A DNA stretch of 64,000 bases from positions 124,001 through 188,000 of the forward strand of contig JACKIV010000002.1 of NCBI GenBank assembly GCA_020638285.1. The letters run 5' to 3'. Both the position numbers and the translations under genes were made by a program. Below are positions 9,194-17,668 of this stretch, piece by piece. This DNA is from Rhodospirillales bacterium. Its GTDB lineage: Bacteria > Pseudomonadota > Alphaproteobacteria > Micavibrionales > Micavibrionaceae. Numbering within the stretch: position 1 is the first letter of the stretch; each line of letters starts with the position of its first letter. Below the pieces are notes generated by a model. That model was not told where the DNA came from. It saw only the letters and a program-made list of their open reading frames with translations, and ran no database searches.

Positions 9194-9574
9194 CTAACTC
9201 CTCCTTTTCCGAACCTCCAGTGTTCGGTCGACGGTTTTAAGCAACCTGTCTTTCTGGACAGGTTTCATCAGGACAGCGCTAACACCCCATTTCCCGGCCT
9301 CGCCGAGGAGGTCCGGGTTCTGGTCTCCCGTGACGAGAATAACTGGAATATCGAGTCCCATGCCACGCAAAGAACGGATAAATTCGAAACCGTCCACAGG
9401 CTCCATCCGGACATCGACGATCGCAAGATCCATGCCATCCTGAACGAAGTTCAGGGCAACGTCGCCAGATGCGGCTTCAGCTGTTTCATACGATGCATCG
9501 GTCAGAAATTTGACAATCTGCATCCGCACGAAGTCATTGTCTTCGGCGACGAGGATTTTAGATTTTTCGGTCAT
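9194..9574 (-). CDS. Single-domain response regulator (CheY-like receiver)
   Basis: 126 residues from the ATG at 9574 (a GTG lies three codons upstream). It is a complete receiver domain with no output domain: acidic pocket in VAEDND, phospho-acceptor Asp54 in AIVDVRMEPVDG, a conserved Thr in ILVTGD and the Lys in LMKPV. Such stand-alone receivers act by protein contact or as phosphorelay intermediates. It is the first gene of the pilus operon, 9 bases before the secretin, so it probably controls pilus output or localisation. No histidine kinase lies in the window to name as a partner. Confidence 0.85.
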   Translation of the reverse strand: MTEKSKILVAEDNDFVRMQIVKFLTDASYETAEAASGDVALNFVQDGMDLAIVDVRMEPVDGFEFIRSLRGMGLDIPVILVTGDQNPDLLGEAGKWGVSAVLMKPVQKDRLLKTVDRTLEVRKRRS

Positions 9575-9879
9575 TTTTACCACACAGGAGAAGCGGGAAA
9601 ACCAAAACCGGAGTTAAACCCGGCAGGTTATTCCCCGTATACAAACATATCCATTCTTCAGGATGCAGGATACACTGTAGGCAGGTGAGACGTCCAGTGC
9701 AAGCGGGCTTATTTCTGATGCTTTATTCATCCACAGGCCCGTATTTTGTCAAATAAAGATGGATGTTTTTCGTATCATTTGAGCGGGGTTGTTTATAAAT
9801 ATCTTAGAGAAGTAAGGCGTATGCTCTTGTCTTGAAGGGGAAGGGTCGGGCCCCGCAAAATGAGGAAACCGGAAAAACG
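9575..9879. other. Intergenic region between divergent pilus operon and prepilin peptidase
   Basis: About 305 bases, AT-richer than its surroundings, that must hold the start signals for both divergent transcription units. No ORF of note, hairpin terminator or convincing -35/-10 pair could be identified by eye. A TTG codon at 9832 opens the peptidase frame early but has no clear ribosome site. Confidence 0.5.
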
Positions 9880-10401
9880 ATGAATGTTTCCATATTTTCA
9901 GAGAGCGGTGCCGTTTCCTGTCTGGTCGGGGCTTTTCTGCTTCTGGCTGGATTGTCTGCAGTCGATTTCAAGGTTCGCCTCTTGCCGAACCAGATGGTTT
10001 TGATGACGGCGTTTCTGGGCGTATGTTTTCATATTATGACAGGCTTTGTTTTTCTTTCCCCTCTTTCGGTTTTTATGGGAGGCGTTCTGGGTTTTGGAGC
10101 TTTTTATGCAATTCGTCATGTTTCTTCGGCGTTTTACGGTCAGGAAGCCATGGGATTTGGAGACGTGAAACTGATCGGCGCAGGCGGATTATGGCTCGGG
10201 CCAGAGGGGATCGTTCTGGGTGTGACAATTGGCGCATGCGCGGGTCTTGTGCATGGCAGCATTTTAGGTGTATGCACAGCTTTGAAAACGGGAACGAAGC
10301 CGGATTTCCGGCGTCTGACCATTCCTGCCGGGCCGGGTTTTGCCTTTGGCATCGGGGCGGTCGCGCTCTGGCGGTTTTGGGATGTGTTTTCCGGGCTGTG
10401 A
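9880..10401 (+). CDS. Prepilin peptidase, A24 family (catalytic domain only)
   Basis: 173 residues from the ATG at 9880; the frame extends to a TTG at 9832, but that extension is polar and unlikely. Aspartyl protease of the inner membrane that cleaves prepilin leaders. Both catalytic aspartates are visible: the first in GLSAVDFKVRLLPN and the second in the GxGD motif MGFGDVKL. Six or so hydrophobic segments span the chain. The N-terminal methyltransferase domain of bifunctional PilD enzymes is missing, as in CpaA/TadV types. Divergent from the pilus operon, whose pilin-like product is the natural substrate. It is followed after 24 bases by the CoA-transferase gene. Confidence 0.85.
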   Translation: MNVSIFSESGAVSCLVGAFLLLAGLSAVDFKVRLLPNQMVLMTAFLGVCFHIMTGFVFLSPLSVFMGGVLGFGAFYAIRHVSSAFYGQEAMGFGDVKLIGAGGLWLGPEGIVLGVTIGACAGLVHGSILGVCTALKTGTKPDFRRLTIPAGPGFAFGIGAVALWRFWDVFSGL

Positions 10402-10425
10402 TGAAGAAAAAGAGAGGCGAATCCG

Positions 10426-11694
10426 ATGGAAAAGACGCTTGAAGGGGTGCGGGTTCTGGATATGTCGCGGATTCTCGCAGGGCCCTATTGTACCCAGATG
10501 CTGGGGGATCTGGGCGCGGACATCATCAAGATCGAGCGCCCCGGCGTGGGGGACGATACCCGCAAATTCGGCCCGCCTTTCCTGCGCGACGAAGAAGGTC
10601 GCGAGACAACGGAAAGCGCCTATTATATGTCCTGCAACCGGAATAAGCGGTCTGTGGCACTGGATTTTACGACGCCGGAGGGACAGGCGATTCTTGATCG
10701 TCTGATGGCGCAATCCGATATTCTTGTGGAAAATTACAAGCCTGGCGGGCTGGCAAAATACGGGCTTTCTTATGACCAGATCAAGGATCGTCATCCGCAT
10801 CTGGTTTATGCCTCGATTTCTGGTTATGGGCAGACGGGGCCTTTGGCGTCGGAACCCGGATATGACTTTGTGGCTCAAGGGATGAGCGGCATGATGTCCT
10901 GCACCGGATTTCCGGAAGGCGATCCGACAAAAGTCGGCGTGGCGATTTCCGATATTCTGACCGGGTTGCACGCGGTGATTGGTATTCTGGCGGCGCTTAA
11001 CCACAGGCACACAACGGGACGGGGCCAGCATGTCGATGTCGCGTTGCTGGATTGTTCGGTGGCCAGCATGGCTTATATCGCGCAATTTTATCTGACCGCA
11101 GGAAAAGTGTCCGGGAGAATCGGAAATCAAAACCCGACTATTGTTCCGTATCAATGTTTTAAGGCTAAAGACGGTTATGTTGTGATTGCAGTGGGAAATG
11201 ATCTCCAGTTCTCGCGTTTTTGTGTCTTTGCCGGATTGACGGATCTTCCGGGCGATCCTCGTTTTTCAACAAACAAACAACGGGTTATCAATCGTCTTTT
11301 GCTCATCCCCATGCTCGAAGACCGCGTGGCGCAGGATACGGCGTCGTTCTGGATTGAGGGTCTGCGGGGAATCGAGGTTCCTGTCGGCCCTGTCAACACG
11401 ATGGATCAGGTTTTCGGAACAGAGCAGGTTCAGGCGCGCGGCATGCAGATCCGGATGGATCATCCTTTGTCCGAAGGTTCGATCAATCTGGTGGGCAGTC
11501 CGCTCAAGCTGTCTGACTCTCCTGTGGATTACCGACTGCCTCCACCCCGCTGCGGGGAGCATACGGTGGATGTCCTGACCGGGATTCTCGGGCTTTCCAG
11601 CGGAGAAATCGAGGATCTGTGCGCTCGCCGCGTTCTTGAGCGTCTGCCGGATAATCCAAAGGTTATGGACACAGAGCGCAAGGCTGTGGGATGA
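10426..11694 (+). CDS. CaiB/BaiF family (family III) CoA-transferase
   Basis: 422 residues, normal for the family. Transfers CoA between carboxylic acids through a covalent Asp-anhydride/thioester route. The N-terminus GVRVLDMSRILAGPYCTQMLGDLGAD and the CoA-binding stretch SVALDFTTPEGQ are diagnostic; the probable catalytic Asp is Asp176 in VAISDILTGLHAVIG. The closest textbook relatives are formyl-CoA:oxalate and succinyl-CoA:dicarboxylate transferases, but the substrate cannot be read from sequence. A good ribosome site (AGAGAGG) precedes the ATG. The stop overlaps the start of the LolD-like gene (ATGATG), implying coupling. Confidence 0.9.
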   Translation: MEKTLEGVRVLDMSRILAGPYCTQMLGDLGADIIKIERPGVGDDTRKFGPPFLRDEEGRETTESAYYMSCNRNKRSVALDFTTPEGQAILDRLMAQSDILVENYKPGGLAKYGLSYDQIKDRHPHLVYASISGYGQTGPLASEPGYDFVAQGMSGMMSCTGFPEGDPTKVGVAISDILTGLHAVIGILAALNHRHTTGRGQHVDVALLDCSVASMAYIAQFYLTAGKVSGRIGNQNPTIVPYQCFKAKDGYVVIAVGNDLQFSRFCVFAGLTDLPGDPRFSTNKQRVINRLLLIPMLEDRVAQDTASFWIEGLRGIEVPVGPVNTMDQVFGTEQVQARGMQIRMDHPLSEGSINLVGSPLKLSDSPVDYRLPPPRCGEHTVDVLTGILGLSSGEIEDLCARRVLERLPDNPKVMDTERKAVG

Positions 11695-12437
11695 TGCTCT
11701 CCTTCTGTAAAGAAGGGGATGGACTTTATGCGCGCCGGGCTTTAGACAGTTGGGGCATGGATGTGCCGTTGCTTCAGGCCGAGAATGTTCAAAAGACCTT
11801 CCATCAGGGCGAACAGCCTTTGACGGTTCTGCACAATGTTACCTTGAGCATTGCACCGGGCGAGATTGTTGCTCTGGTGGGACCAAGCGGGGCGGGGAAA
11901 TCGACTCTGCTTCAGATCATTGGTCTTCTGGACACGCCCAGCGCCGGGCGGGTGCGAATCGCCGGGCATGACGCCGCTACGGCGGGTGATGATGTCCGGA
12001 CCCGTCTGCGCCGGGATCATCTAGGGTTTGTGTACCAGTTTCATTATCTTCAGCCAGAGTTTTCTGCGCTGGAAAACGTGGTCATTCCGCAGATGATTGC
12101 TGGAAAGTCTTTGGCTGCGGCCCAAAGACACGCCACATCCCTTCTGGACGAAATGGGCCTATCTGCACGTATTCACCACCGCCCGGCCCGGCTTTCGGGG
12201 GGAGAGCAACAGCGGGTGGCCATTGCGCGGGCGCTGGCCAATGACCCGGGCCTTATTCTGGCCGATGAGCCCACCGGAAACCTTGATCCGCAAACGGCGC
12301 AAAGCGTTCTGGACCTGCTTTTGGCCCGTGTGCGCGGGGCAGGTCTGGGGGCCTTGATTGCCACCCACAATATGGATCTGGCCGATCAGATGGACCGGAT
12401 TTTAGAGCTGCGCGCCGGGCGGATTATGAGTTTGTAA
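11691..12437 (+). CDS. lolD: ABC transporter ATPase, LolD-like
   Basis: 248 residues from 11691; a downstream ATG at 11757 would trim 22 residues and matches the usual LolD N-terminus, so the true start is uncertain. The nucleotide-binding domain is complete: Walker A GPSGAGKST, Q-loop region FVYQFHYLQPEFSALENV, signature LSGGEQQR, Walker B LILADEPTGNLD and H-loop ATHN. The FHYLQPEFSALENV stretch is typical of LolD, which powers release of lipoproteins from the inner membrane with LolC/LolE. No permease gene is adjacent, so its partner must be elsewhere; a MacB-type role cannot be excluded. Overlaps the CoA-transferase stop by 4 bases. Confidence 0.75.
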   Translation: MMLSFCKEGDGLYARRALDSWGMDVPLLQAENVQKTFHQGEQPLTVLHNVTLSIAPGEIVALVGPSGAGKSTLLQIIGLLDTPSAGRVRIAGHDAATAGDDVRTRLRRDHLGFVYQFHYLQPEFSALENVVIPQMIAGKSLAAAQRHATSLLDEMGLSARIHHRPARLSGGEQQRVAIARALANDPGLILADEPTGNLDPQTAQSVLDLLLARVRGAGLGALIATHNMDLADQMDRILELRAGRIMSL

Positions 12438-12519
12438 CGGCTCCTCCTGTATTTTCAGAACTTTATTAACCGCTTTCCGGTAGACTCGGCTCAAATCCTT
12501 GTGTTGCCGGAGAAAAGCT

Positions 12520-14577
12520 ATGTCTGATCCTGTTGATATTTCAGGGACATCTGATCGTAAATTCGACCTGATTCCCCGTTTGAACGGCATTCCCTATGGG
12601 CGGGAGATGCAGGGTCATATTCTGGAACTGGCTGCTTTGATCTATCGCAAGGAGCTGCCCTCACGTGCGCAGGGCCAGAAGACCATTCCTGAGAAATCAG
12701 AGAAATATGTGAGCGTCAAGGACTGCGATGGCATTCTCCAGATGATAGAGAACACGTTTCGGCGAGACGGCGCTTTTTTGCTGCCCTGGGAGATGGATCG
12801 TCGTTTGATCGAAAAGACGACCGAGCGGCGGATTTATGCGGCGGCGCTGGATCTGGCTGCCGATTACGGGGAGGCGAACCGGACGGCGGAGCCCCTGACC
12901 GGCGGGCATCGCAAGGCTCAAGCGCCGCTCATCACGGCGCTGGCTTGCCTGTACGCACAGGCCAGAAATGAGCACGTTTATGCTTTCGATCTGGATTATT
13001 CCAACATGGGCGGGACAAATAACCATTTTTACAAGGTTCTATGCGCTGCTGAAGGCCGGTCGGAGACTTTTGATTCCGAGAACAAGCCTGTGCATGACGA
13101 TCTGTATCGCCGCGCTATGGTTTTGACGGACCGATCGGCCCGGATTCTGGCTGAAATTCCCCGCGAGCGGATTCTATCGGCCGCACCGGGCGCCAGAGTT
13201 GAGTCTTTGCGCGTGGGTGGCGACGAGGTGCGGTACATCGGCATAGGAATTCCGCCTGATGCGGTAGAAGGAATTCCCGGAGCCATCCATCGGGCGTTTG
13301 AGAATGTGACGCGCGATTTGGGGCTTCACAACCATCCGTACGCAAAGAAAGAGGATCTGGCGGAAAAGAAAGGGTTTGGCGGCGGCGTGGCGTCTTTTCG
13401 TCTGGGAGAACCGGGAACCCCTTATCACGTAGCGGCCAATGCGGCGGACGAGAAAATATCCGACCGGAAGATTCTCATCGGGAAAGAACGTCTTTCCGGC
13501 TATTTCTATGCCCAGAAAGAAGGATCTGTTTCTGCACGATATGAGGACGCACGCACCGCCGTCGATTATCTCAGGCAGGTCGAATCGGTCCTGTCTTATT
13601 ACGAGGGATTTTATCACATAGGGCCTGATGTGGATTCCGATCGGGCTCCGCCTATTGCCACGCTTGTGGATCAGGCGCGCCTCTCTCATATCCCTGCGCC
13701 GGACGATCTGCGGGGCCTTCTGGCCAATAGCTATGAGAGGGATTTGAAGGAGCGGAATATCTCCCTTTCCAGAGAAGATCAGGCGCTGGCGGGGCTTCTT
13801 TTCCTCAAATATCCTTATCCTGATTATGTGACGGATACATTGATGGATTCGGACTTTCCGATGATGGTGGGCATAGCCCGGAATGTTGCCGAGCGCAATC
13901 AGGCCGCTGTCCTTGGCACATTACCTCCCAACCATCCGGATCGGGCTTTTATTGCTGAGACTCCTTTGTGGGGAATGGGTATAAAGTTTCATAACATCAA
14001 AGGATTCAATGCTGACCTGAAGCACGAAGCCACGAACGCGATTCTGGGAACGTTGGCGGACGATGTGCTCAAAGGGGGGCTCAGGGACGCCGGAATTGAC
14101 GAGAAAAACGTCTGCGTTGCGCATTATGGCGGCGGGCAGTTTCTCCTTGTTGCCCTGCCTGTTGTTGCTGCGCCTGAGGGGGGAGGACACAGCCTGATTG
14201 AAGGGGGACGGATGCGGGCTCTTGAAGAGGCTGTCGAGCGGCGGCTGGAGAGGTTGAATGCTTTGAGGATCGGTGCGTTTCTGGCTCGGCATCAGCTTCC
14301 TTTGGTCGAGGACTCTCTTGCAAACAAGACTCTTGGCGACATTCCCAATGGCGACGAAAAGGAACGCGGGTGGAAAGATGGTTTGAGCGTGACCACTGCC
14401 GTTGTCAATCTGCCCTTGAAAAGCGAGTCTTTCCGTGCCGAGCGCAATGTCGGTGGAGCGCTCGCCCATATCATTCAGGACGCTGTCAATAAGGCCGCGA
14501 CTGAAAAAGATTCGCGCCTGCGCGCGGCGTTTGAGCAGAAAACGCGTGTGGCTCCGCCTGTTCCTGCCATGTTCTGA
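12520..14577 (+). CDS. Large protein with two GGDEF-fold (nucleotidyl cyclase-like) domains
   Basis: 685 residues from the ATG at 12520, preceded by GGAGA; upstream codons in frame are not start-like. Residues 151-325 show GGDEF-domain order: VYAFDLDYSNMGGTNNHFYK (Asp157/Asp159), a helix region, RVGGDEVRYIGI (GGDEV at 233-237), then a GGGVASF strand and AADEKISDRK, matching the SxGxA and ADxAxxxAK segments. Residues 486-665 repeat the pattern in decayed form: MGIKFHNIKGFN, AHYGGGQFLLVAL (536-545) and SVTTAVVNLP with DAVNKAATEK. An N-terminal helical region and a ~150-residue linker flank them. No signal peptide or membrane span. Activity as a cyclase is possible for the first domain only. Fold assignment is by pattern, not search. 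Confidence 0.6.
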   Translation: MSDPVDISGTSDRKFDLIPRLNGIPYGREMQGHILELAALIYRKELPSRAQGQKTIPEKSEKYVSVKDCDGILQMIENTFRRDGAFLLPWEMDRRLIEKTTERRIYAAALDLAADYGEANRTAEPLTGGHRKAQAPLITALACLYAQARNEHVYAFDLDYSNMGGTNNHFYKVLCAAEGRSETFDSENKPVHDDLYRRAMVLTDRSARILAEIPRERILSAAPGARVESLRVGGDEVRYIGIGIPPDAVEGIPGAIHRAFENVTRDLGLHNHPYAKKEDLAEKKGFGGGVASFRLGEPGTPYHVAANAADEKISDRKILIGKERLSGYFYAQKEGSVSARYEDARTAVDYLRQVESVLSYYEGFYHIGPDVDSDRAPPIATLVDQARLSHIPAPDDLRGLLANSYERDLKERNISLSREDQALAGLLFLKYPYPDYVTDTLMDSDFPMMVGIARNVAERNQAAVLGTLPPNHPDRAFIAETPLWGMGIKFHNIKGFNADLKHEATNAILGTLADDVLKGGLRDAGIDEKNVCVAHYGGGQFLLVALPVVAAPEGGGHSLIEGGRMRALEEAVERRLERLNALRIGAFLARHQLPLVEDSLANKTLGDIPNGDEKERGWKDGLSVTTAVVNLPLKSESFRAERNVGGALAHIIQDAVNKAATEKDSRLRAAFEQKTRVAPPVPAMF

Positions 14578-14688
14578 TTCCGGTGGATGAATCGTGTATT
14601 ATGTTGACTCCGCTCCCGGATGGGTGCTGGTATGTCCCTGTGTGTCCAGGCGCGATGTTTTTTCCTTTTGCACTCTGATGTCTGCTCC

Positions 14689-15441
14689 ATGATAAAGAAT
14701 CCTGAAAGCCAATGGTTCGGCGAAAAACCAGTCGACCCCGATGAAAAGACGCATCTTGTGCGTGGTGTCTTCGATTCGGTGGCGCGGCGCTATGATCTGA
14801 TGAACGATCTGATGTCGGGCGGGCTTCACAGAATATGGAAAGATAGATTCGTGCGGATGATTCGTCCGCGATCCGGCGGGGCGTTTCTGGACGTGGCGGG
14901 GGGGACGGGTGATATCGCTTTTCGTATTCGGAAGAAAGCTGGCCCGGCGGCTAAAATCACGGTTTGCGACTTGAACGAATCCATGCTCTCCGTGGGACGG
15001 GACCGGGCGCTGGATCGTGGATTCGGGTGCGGAATCGGATGGGTGGGGGGTAATGCAGAAAATCTGCCGTTTCCCGATTCGACATTCGATGTCTATACGA
15101 TCGCATTCGGTTTGCGCAATGTGACGCGGATTGATACGGCTCTGGCAGAGGCATTTCGGGTTTTGCGTCCGGGCGGGCGGTTTTTCTGTCTGGAGTTTTC
15201 CCGCGTGACAGACCCTGTTTTTTCAAAAATTTACGATCGCTTTTCCTTTTCCCTCATTCCGCGAATCGGTGCGGTTGTGGCCAAAGACCGGGAAAGTTAT
15301 CAATATCTCGTGGAAAGCATCAGAAAATTCCCGCATCAGGCCGGGTTGGCTGATCGCATGGGATCTGCCGGGTTCTGTCATACGGACTGGACGGATTTTT
15401 CAGGGGGGATCGCTGCTGTTCATTTCGGGTGGAAAACATAA
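14689..15441 (+). CDS. ubiE: UbiE methyltransferase (ubiquinone/menaquinone biosynthesis)
   Basis: 250 residues from the ATG at 14689; in-frame codons back to 14620 add a region absent from relatives. C-methylates 2-polyprenyl-6-methoxy-1,4-benzoquinol (and demethylmenaquinone where present). Signature text VRGVFDSVARRYDLMNDLMSGGLHRIWKD, SAM motif I LDVAGGTGDIAFRI, and the family signature GLRNVTR at about residue 145 are all present, as is the C-terminal YxYLxxSIxxFP. Length matches UbiE (about 250). It stands alone, with a 110-base gap after the double-GGDEF gene. Confidence 0.93.
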   Translation: MIKNPESQWFGEKPVDPDEKTHLVRGVFDSVARRYDLMNDLMSGGLHRIWKDRFVRMIRPRSGGAFLDVAGGTGDIAFRIRKKAGPAAKITVCDLNESMLSVGRDRALDRGFGCGIGWVGGNAENLPFPDSTFDVYTIAFGLRNVTRIDTALAEAFRVLRPGGRFFCLEFSRVTDPVFSKIYDRFSFSLIPRIGAVVAKDRESYQYLVESIRKFPHQAGLADRMGSAGFCHTDWTDFSGGIAAVHFGWKT

Positions 15442-15642
15442 AAAAGATGCTCGAATCAGGGCGTTTTTGAAAAAATTCTCTTGAAAAAATTTTCAATTCT
15501 GTTCAGATGCCTCTGGTCCGTACCTTGATTTGAAAGGCAGGCGGCTTGGTTCGTTGTGTATCGGTCTGCCCGATGATGACGTACATTTTCCCAATAATGA
15601 ACAGAAACCCCATAAAACCGGAATTCCAAGGAGCCCTCAAGA

Positions 15643-16053
15643 ATGAACAATACTCTCAAATATACCGTTGTTGCAGCCATCGTTATCGTCGCTGCTGCAT
15701 TCGGAATCCAGTCCTTCATCAGCAAGTCGTCGATGCAGAACGTGGATGTCAGCACCTTGTCGCCTGCTGCCGGTGAGCCTTCGGATGGCCAGATGGCACC
15801 GTCCGAGGACGCTATGACCGGGACAGGGATGGAACCTCCCGCCATGGAATCGGGCATGGACGCTCCGGCGACGACCGAAGGCACCCCTGTTGATGGTGCC
15901 GTGGTTGATCCGTCTGCCGAAGCCATGCCACCCCAGCCTGCTCCGATGGAAGGGGAAGAGGCCGTCCCGTCTGATGAAATCAAGGATCCGGCCACGGCAC
16001 CTTCTTTCGAGGATGAAAAGGTCGAAGACGGGGCCGAGTCCACCGAAAACTAA
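15643..16053 (+). CDS. Small anchored acidic Pro/Ala/Glu-rich protein
   Basis: 136 residues. One N-terminal membrane helix (YTVVAAIVIVAAAFGIQSFI, residues 7-26) and then a low-complexity tail rich in Pro, Ala, Glu, Asp and Met with no predicted fold. Topology would place the tail in the periplasm. A strong ribosome site (AAGGAGCCC) precedes the ATG, and a hairpin terminator closes the unit 22 bases after the stop, so it is a monocistronic, probably well-expressed gene. I do not recognise a family. The roughly 200 bases upstream (15442-15642) hold no other gene. Confidence 0.7.
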   Translation: MNNTLKYTVVAAIVIVAAAFGIQSFISKSSMQNVDVSTLSPAAGEPSDGQMAPSEDAMTGTGMEPPAMESGMDAPATTEGTPVDGAVVDPSAEAMPPQPAPMEGEEAVPSDEIKDPATAPSFEDEKVEDGAESTEN

Positions 16054-16074
16054 GCCGAACACGGTTTCAGAGAA

Positions 16075-16105
16075 GCGGCTCCGGAGAAATTCCGGGGCCG
16101 TTTTT
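16075..16105 (+). terminator. Rho-independent terminator after the small acidic protein gene
   Basis: Stem CGGCTCCGGA/TCCGGGGCCG around a short GAAAT loop, followed by five T residues at 16101-16105. It lies 22 bases after the stop codon at 16053. Confidence 0.85.
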
Positions 16106-16179
16106 GCGTGTGAAAAGGAGGATTTTCGGAGATTCCGGGGGCTGTTCCGGGCCGTATTATGATTTTTCAAAATTTACAC

Positions 16180-16208
16180 TTGAAAATATAGGTTTTTTTA
16201 ACTATCAT
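16180..16208 (+). promoter_or_regulatory. Sigma-70-type promoter for carD, overlapped by an inverted repeat
   Basis: TTGAAA (16180-16185), 17-base spacer, TATCAT (16203-16208); each hexamer matches consensus at 5 of 6. An inverted repeat TTTTCAA (16164-16170)/TTGAAAA (16180-16186) overlaps the -35 box and could be an operator. Start of transcription near 16215 would give carD an untranslated leader of about 170 bases. Confidence 0.55.
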
Positions 16209-16387
16209 CGTCCCATCGCAGACGGTTAACCAAAGCGCATGAATTTGCATAACGTGGCAAGGCCGCAGGATCTTTGCATGGCGGGGGTGTTTTGCTGCAT
16301 TCTTTATTCTGGAAAATGCATGAGGCGGGTTTTGGTTCTTTCGACGATCAAAAAAAGAAATCGCAAACAAAGAAAAGGTGAGAGACG

Positions 16388-16894
16388 ATGGCTGATAACG
16401 ACAATTTCGGTTTTGCGGCAGGTGATTACGTTGTCTATCCCGTCCATGGCGTTGGTTTGATCGAGGGGCTTGAGACTTTGAAAATTGCCGGATCCGAAGT
16501 CAGCTTTTACAAGATTGCCTTTGAGAAGGAGCGTATGCGCCTGAAAATTCCTGTGGAAAAGGCGGTGACCTCCGGCCTTCGCAAGCTCTCTACCTCTGAT
16601 CGTTTGCGCGATGCGCTCAAAACCCTTCAGGGGCGCGCGCGGATTCGTCGTACGATGTGGAGCCGTCGGGCGCAGGAATACGAAACCAAGATCAATTCCG
16701 GCGATCCTATTTCGATCGCCGAGGTTCTGCGCGATCTGAAGCGAAGCAACGACGATAGCGAGCAATCCTACAGCGAACGCCAGATCTATCAATCGGCGCT
16801 GGAGCGTCTCGCGCGCGAGGTTGCCGCAGTGGAGCGCATTACCGAGATTCAGGCCACAGCCCAACTGGAAAAGATGCTGGGTCGCGCGGCCTAG
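16388..16894 (+). CDS. carD: CarD/CdnL-type RNA polymerase-binding regulator
   Basis: 168 residues, normal for the family. Binds the RNA polymerase beta subunit through an N-terminal Tudor-like domain and stabilises open promoter complexes, commonly at rRNA and growth genes. The N-terminus FAAGDYVVYPVHGVGLIEGL and YKIAFEKERMRLKIPVEKA are typical of the RNAP-interacting domain; the remainder is the helical DNA-contacting domain with basic residues around RARIRRTMWSRRAQEYETKINSGD. Ribosome site AAAGGTGAGAG. Stands alone between its own promoter and a perfect palindromic terminator. Confidence 0.93.
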   Translation: MADNDNFGFAAGDYVVYPVHGVGLIEGLETLKIAGSEVSFYKIAFEKERMRLKIPVEKAVTSGLRKLSTSDRLRDALKTLQGRARIRRTMWSRRAQEYETKINSGDPISIAEVLRDLKRSNDDSEQSYSERQIYQSALERLAREVAAVERITEIQATAQLEKMLGRAA

Positions 16895-16921
16895 AAGTCG
16901 CGTTCAAGGATTTTGGAAAAG

Positions 16922-16951
16922 GCCCCGGAAAGATCTTTCCGGGGCTTCTTT
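16922..16951. terminator. Palindromic terminator between carD and the convergent HAD gene
   Basis: A perfect 24-base palindrome at 16922-16945 (half-site GCCCCGGAAAGA) followed by TTCTTT on the plus strand, 27 bases after the carD stop. Placed between convergent genes; it may serve the minus-strand unit as well, although the A-tract there is short. Confidence 0.85.
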
Positions 16952-17654
16952 ACGCTGGAGCGTGTTGTTCCGACACAATCAGTTTTTGATTTGGTGCGCC
17001 GACCGTCCGGTGCATCAGGGCGTCAATCAAGGCGATGGGGTTGTGGTGCTGGGTATGGACGTGGGCCGGCAGAGTGTCTTCAGGTATGCCATGGTGAATC
17101 AAGGCCGTGGTCCAGCCTATCCGATGGGGAATAAGCAGATTCCGGATTGTGTCTTCGGCCATGGTGATGCTTGACGTCTCAAAACCCAGGCGATCCTGAA
17201 CTCTGAGGAAGGGCGTTTCATTCTCGGTTTTGAGAATATAGTCGTTATCTTCAAGGCCGAAGATGGCGTTGTCTGGAAAGAAATCCCGAAGGCCCAGCCG
17301 ACTCAGAGCCCGCCCGATCCAGTCACGATTCCCGTGGCTCAAAATTGCGTGCCGTGTGGTCTTCAGGCGGGAAAAAGCATCCGGAAGGGCCTCGACCGGA
17401 TGGATGATGTTTTCGCTCAACGTCTCATGGTATCGACGATGAAGGTCTGGCAAGGAAATTCCGTGATCTTTGATGTAGGCGAGAGGAAACAGCTCGCCTC
17501 GTTCTTGCGCCGCAACATTGATCGCAAGAGCGTCTTCGAAAGACATTTTCAGGCCCAGATGAACACCGGCGCGGGCGGTTGTCGCCCTGAAGACAGGATA
17601 CAGATGACGCGAGGGGTACAAACACCCGTCCAGATCCCAGACGATCAGGCGCAT
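16950..17654 (-). CDS. HAD-superfamily hydrolase, pyrimidine 5'-nucleotidase-like
   Basis: 234 residues from the ATG at 17654; the frame is open further upstream but overlaps the neighbouring gene. Motif I VWDLDGCLYPS holds the nucleophile Asp and the general acid Asp; motif II is LSHGNRDW and motif IV lies around ITMAEDTIRNL. The DxDGCLYP start is typical of pyrimidine 5'-nucleotidases of the SDT1/PhnX-like group, which dephosphorylate UMP/CMP or small phosphates, but substrate cannot be assigned. It begins 14 bases after the phosphohexomutase stop, forming a two-gene unit. Confidence 0.8.
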   Translation of the reverse strand: MRLIVWDLDGCLYPSRHLYPVFRATTARAGVHLGLKMSFEDALAINVAAQERGELFPLAYIKDHGISLPDLHRRYHETLSENIIHPVEALPDAFSRLKTTRHAILSHGNRDWIGRALSRLGLRDFFPDNAIFGLEDNDYILKTENETPFLRVQDRLGFETSSITMAEDTIRNLLIPHRIGWTTALIHHGIPEDTLPAHVHTQHHNPIALIDALMHRTVGAPNQKLIVSEQHAPA

Positions 17655-17668
17655 GGCGTGCCTTGCCT

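Noticed and set aside
16239..16391. A small ORF in the carD leader
   Set aside because: No ribosome site and no coherent protein character (Arg/Lys/Cys mix); probably chance.
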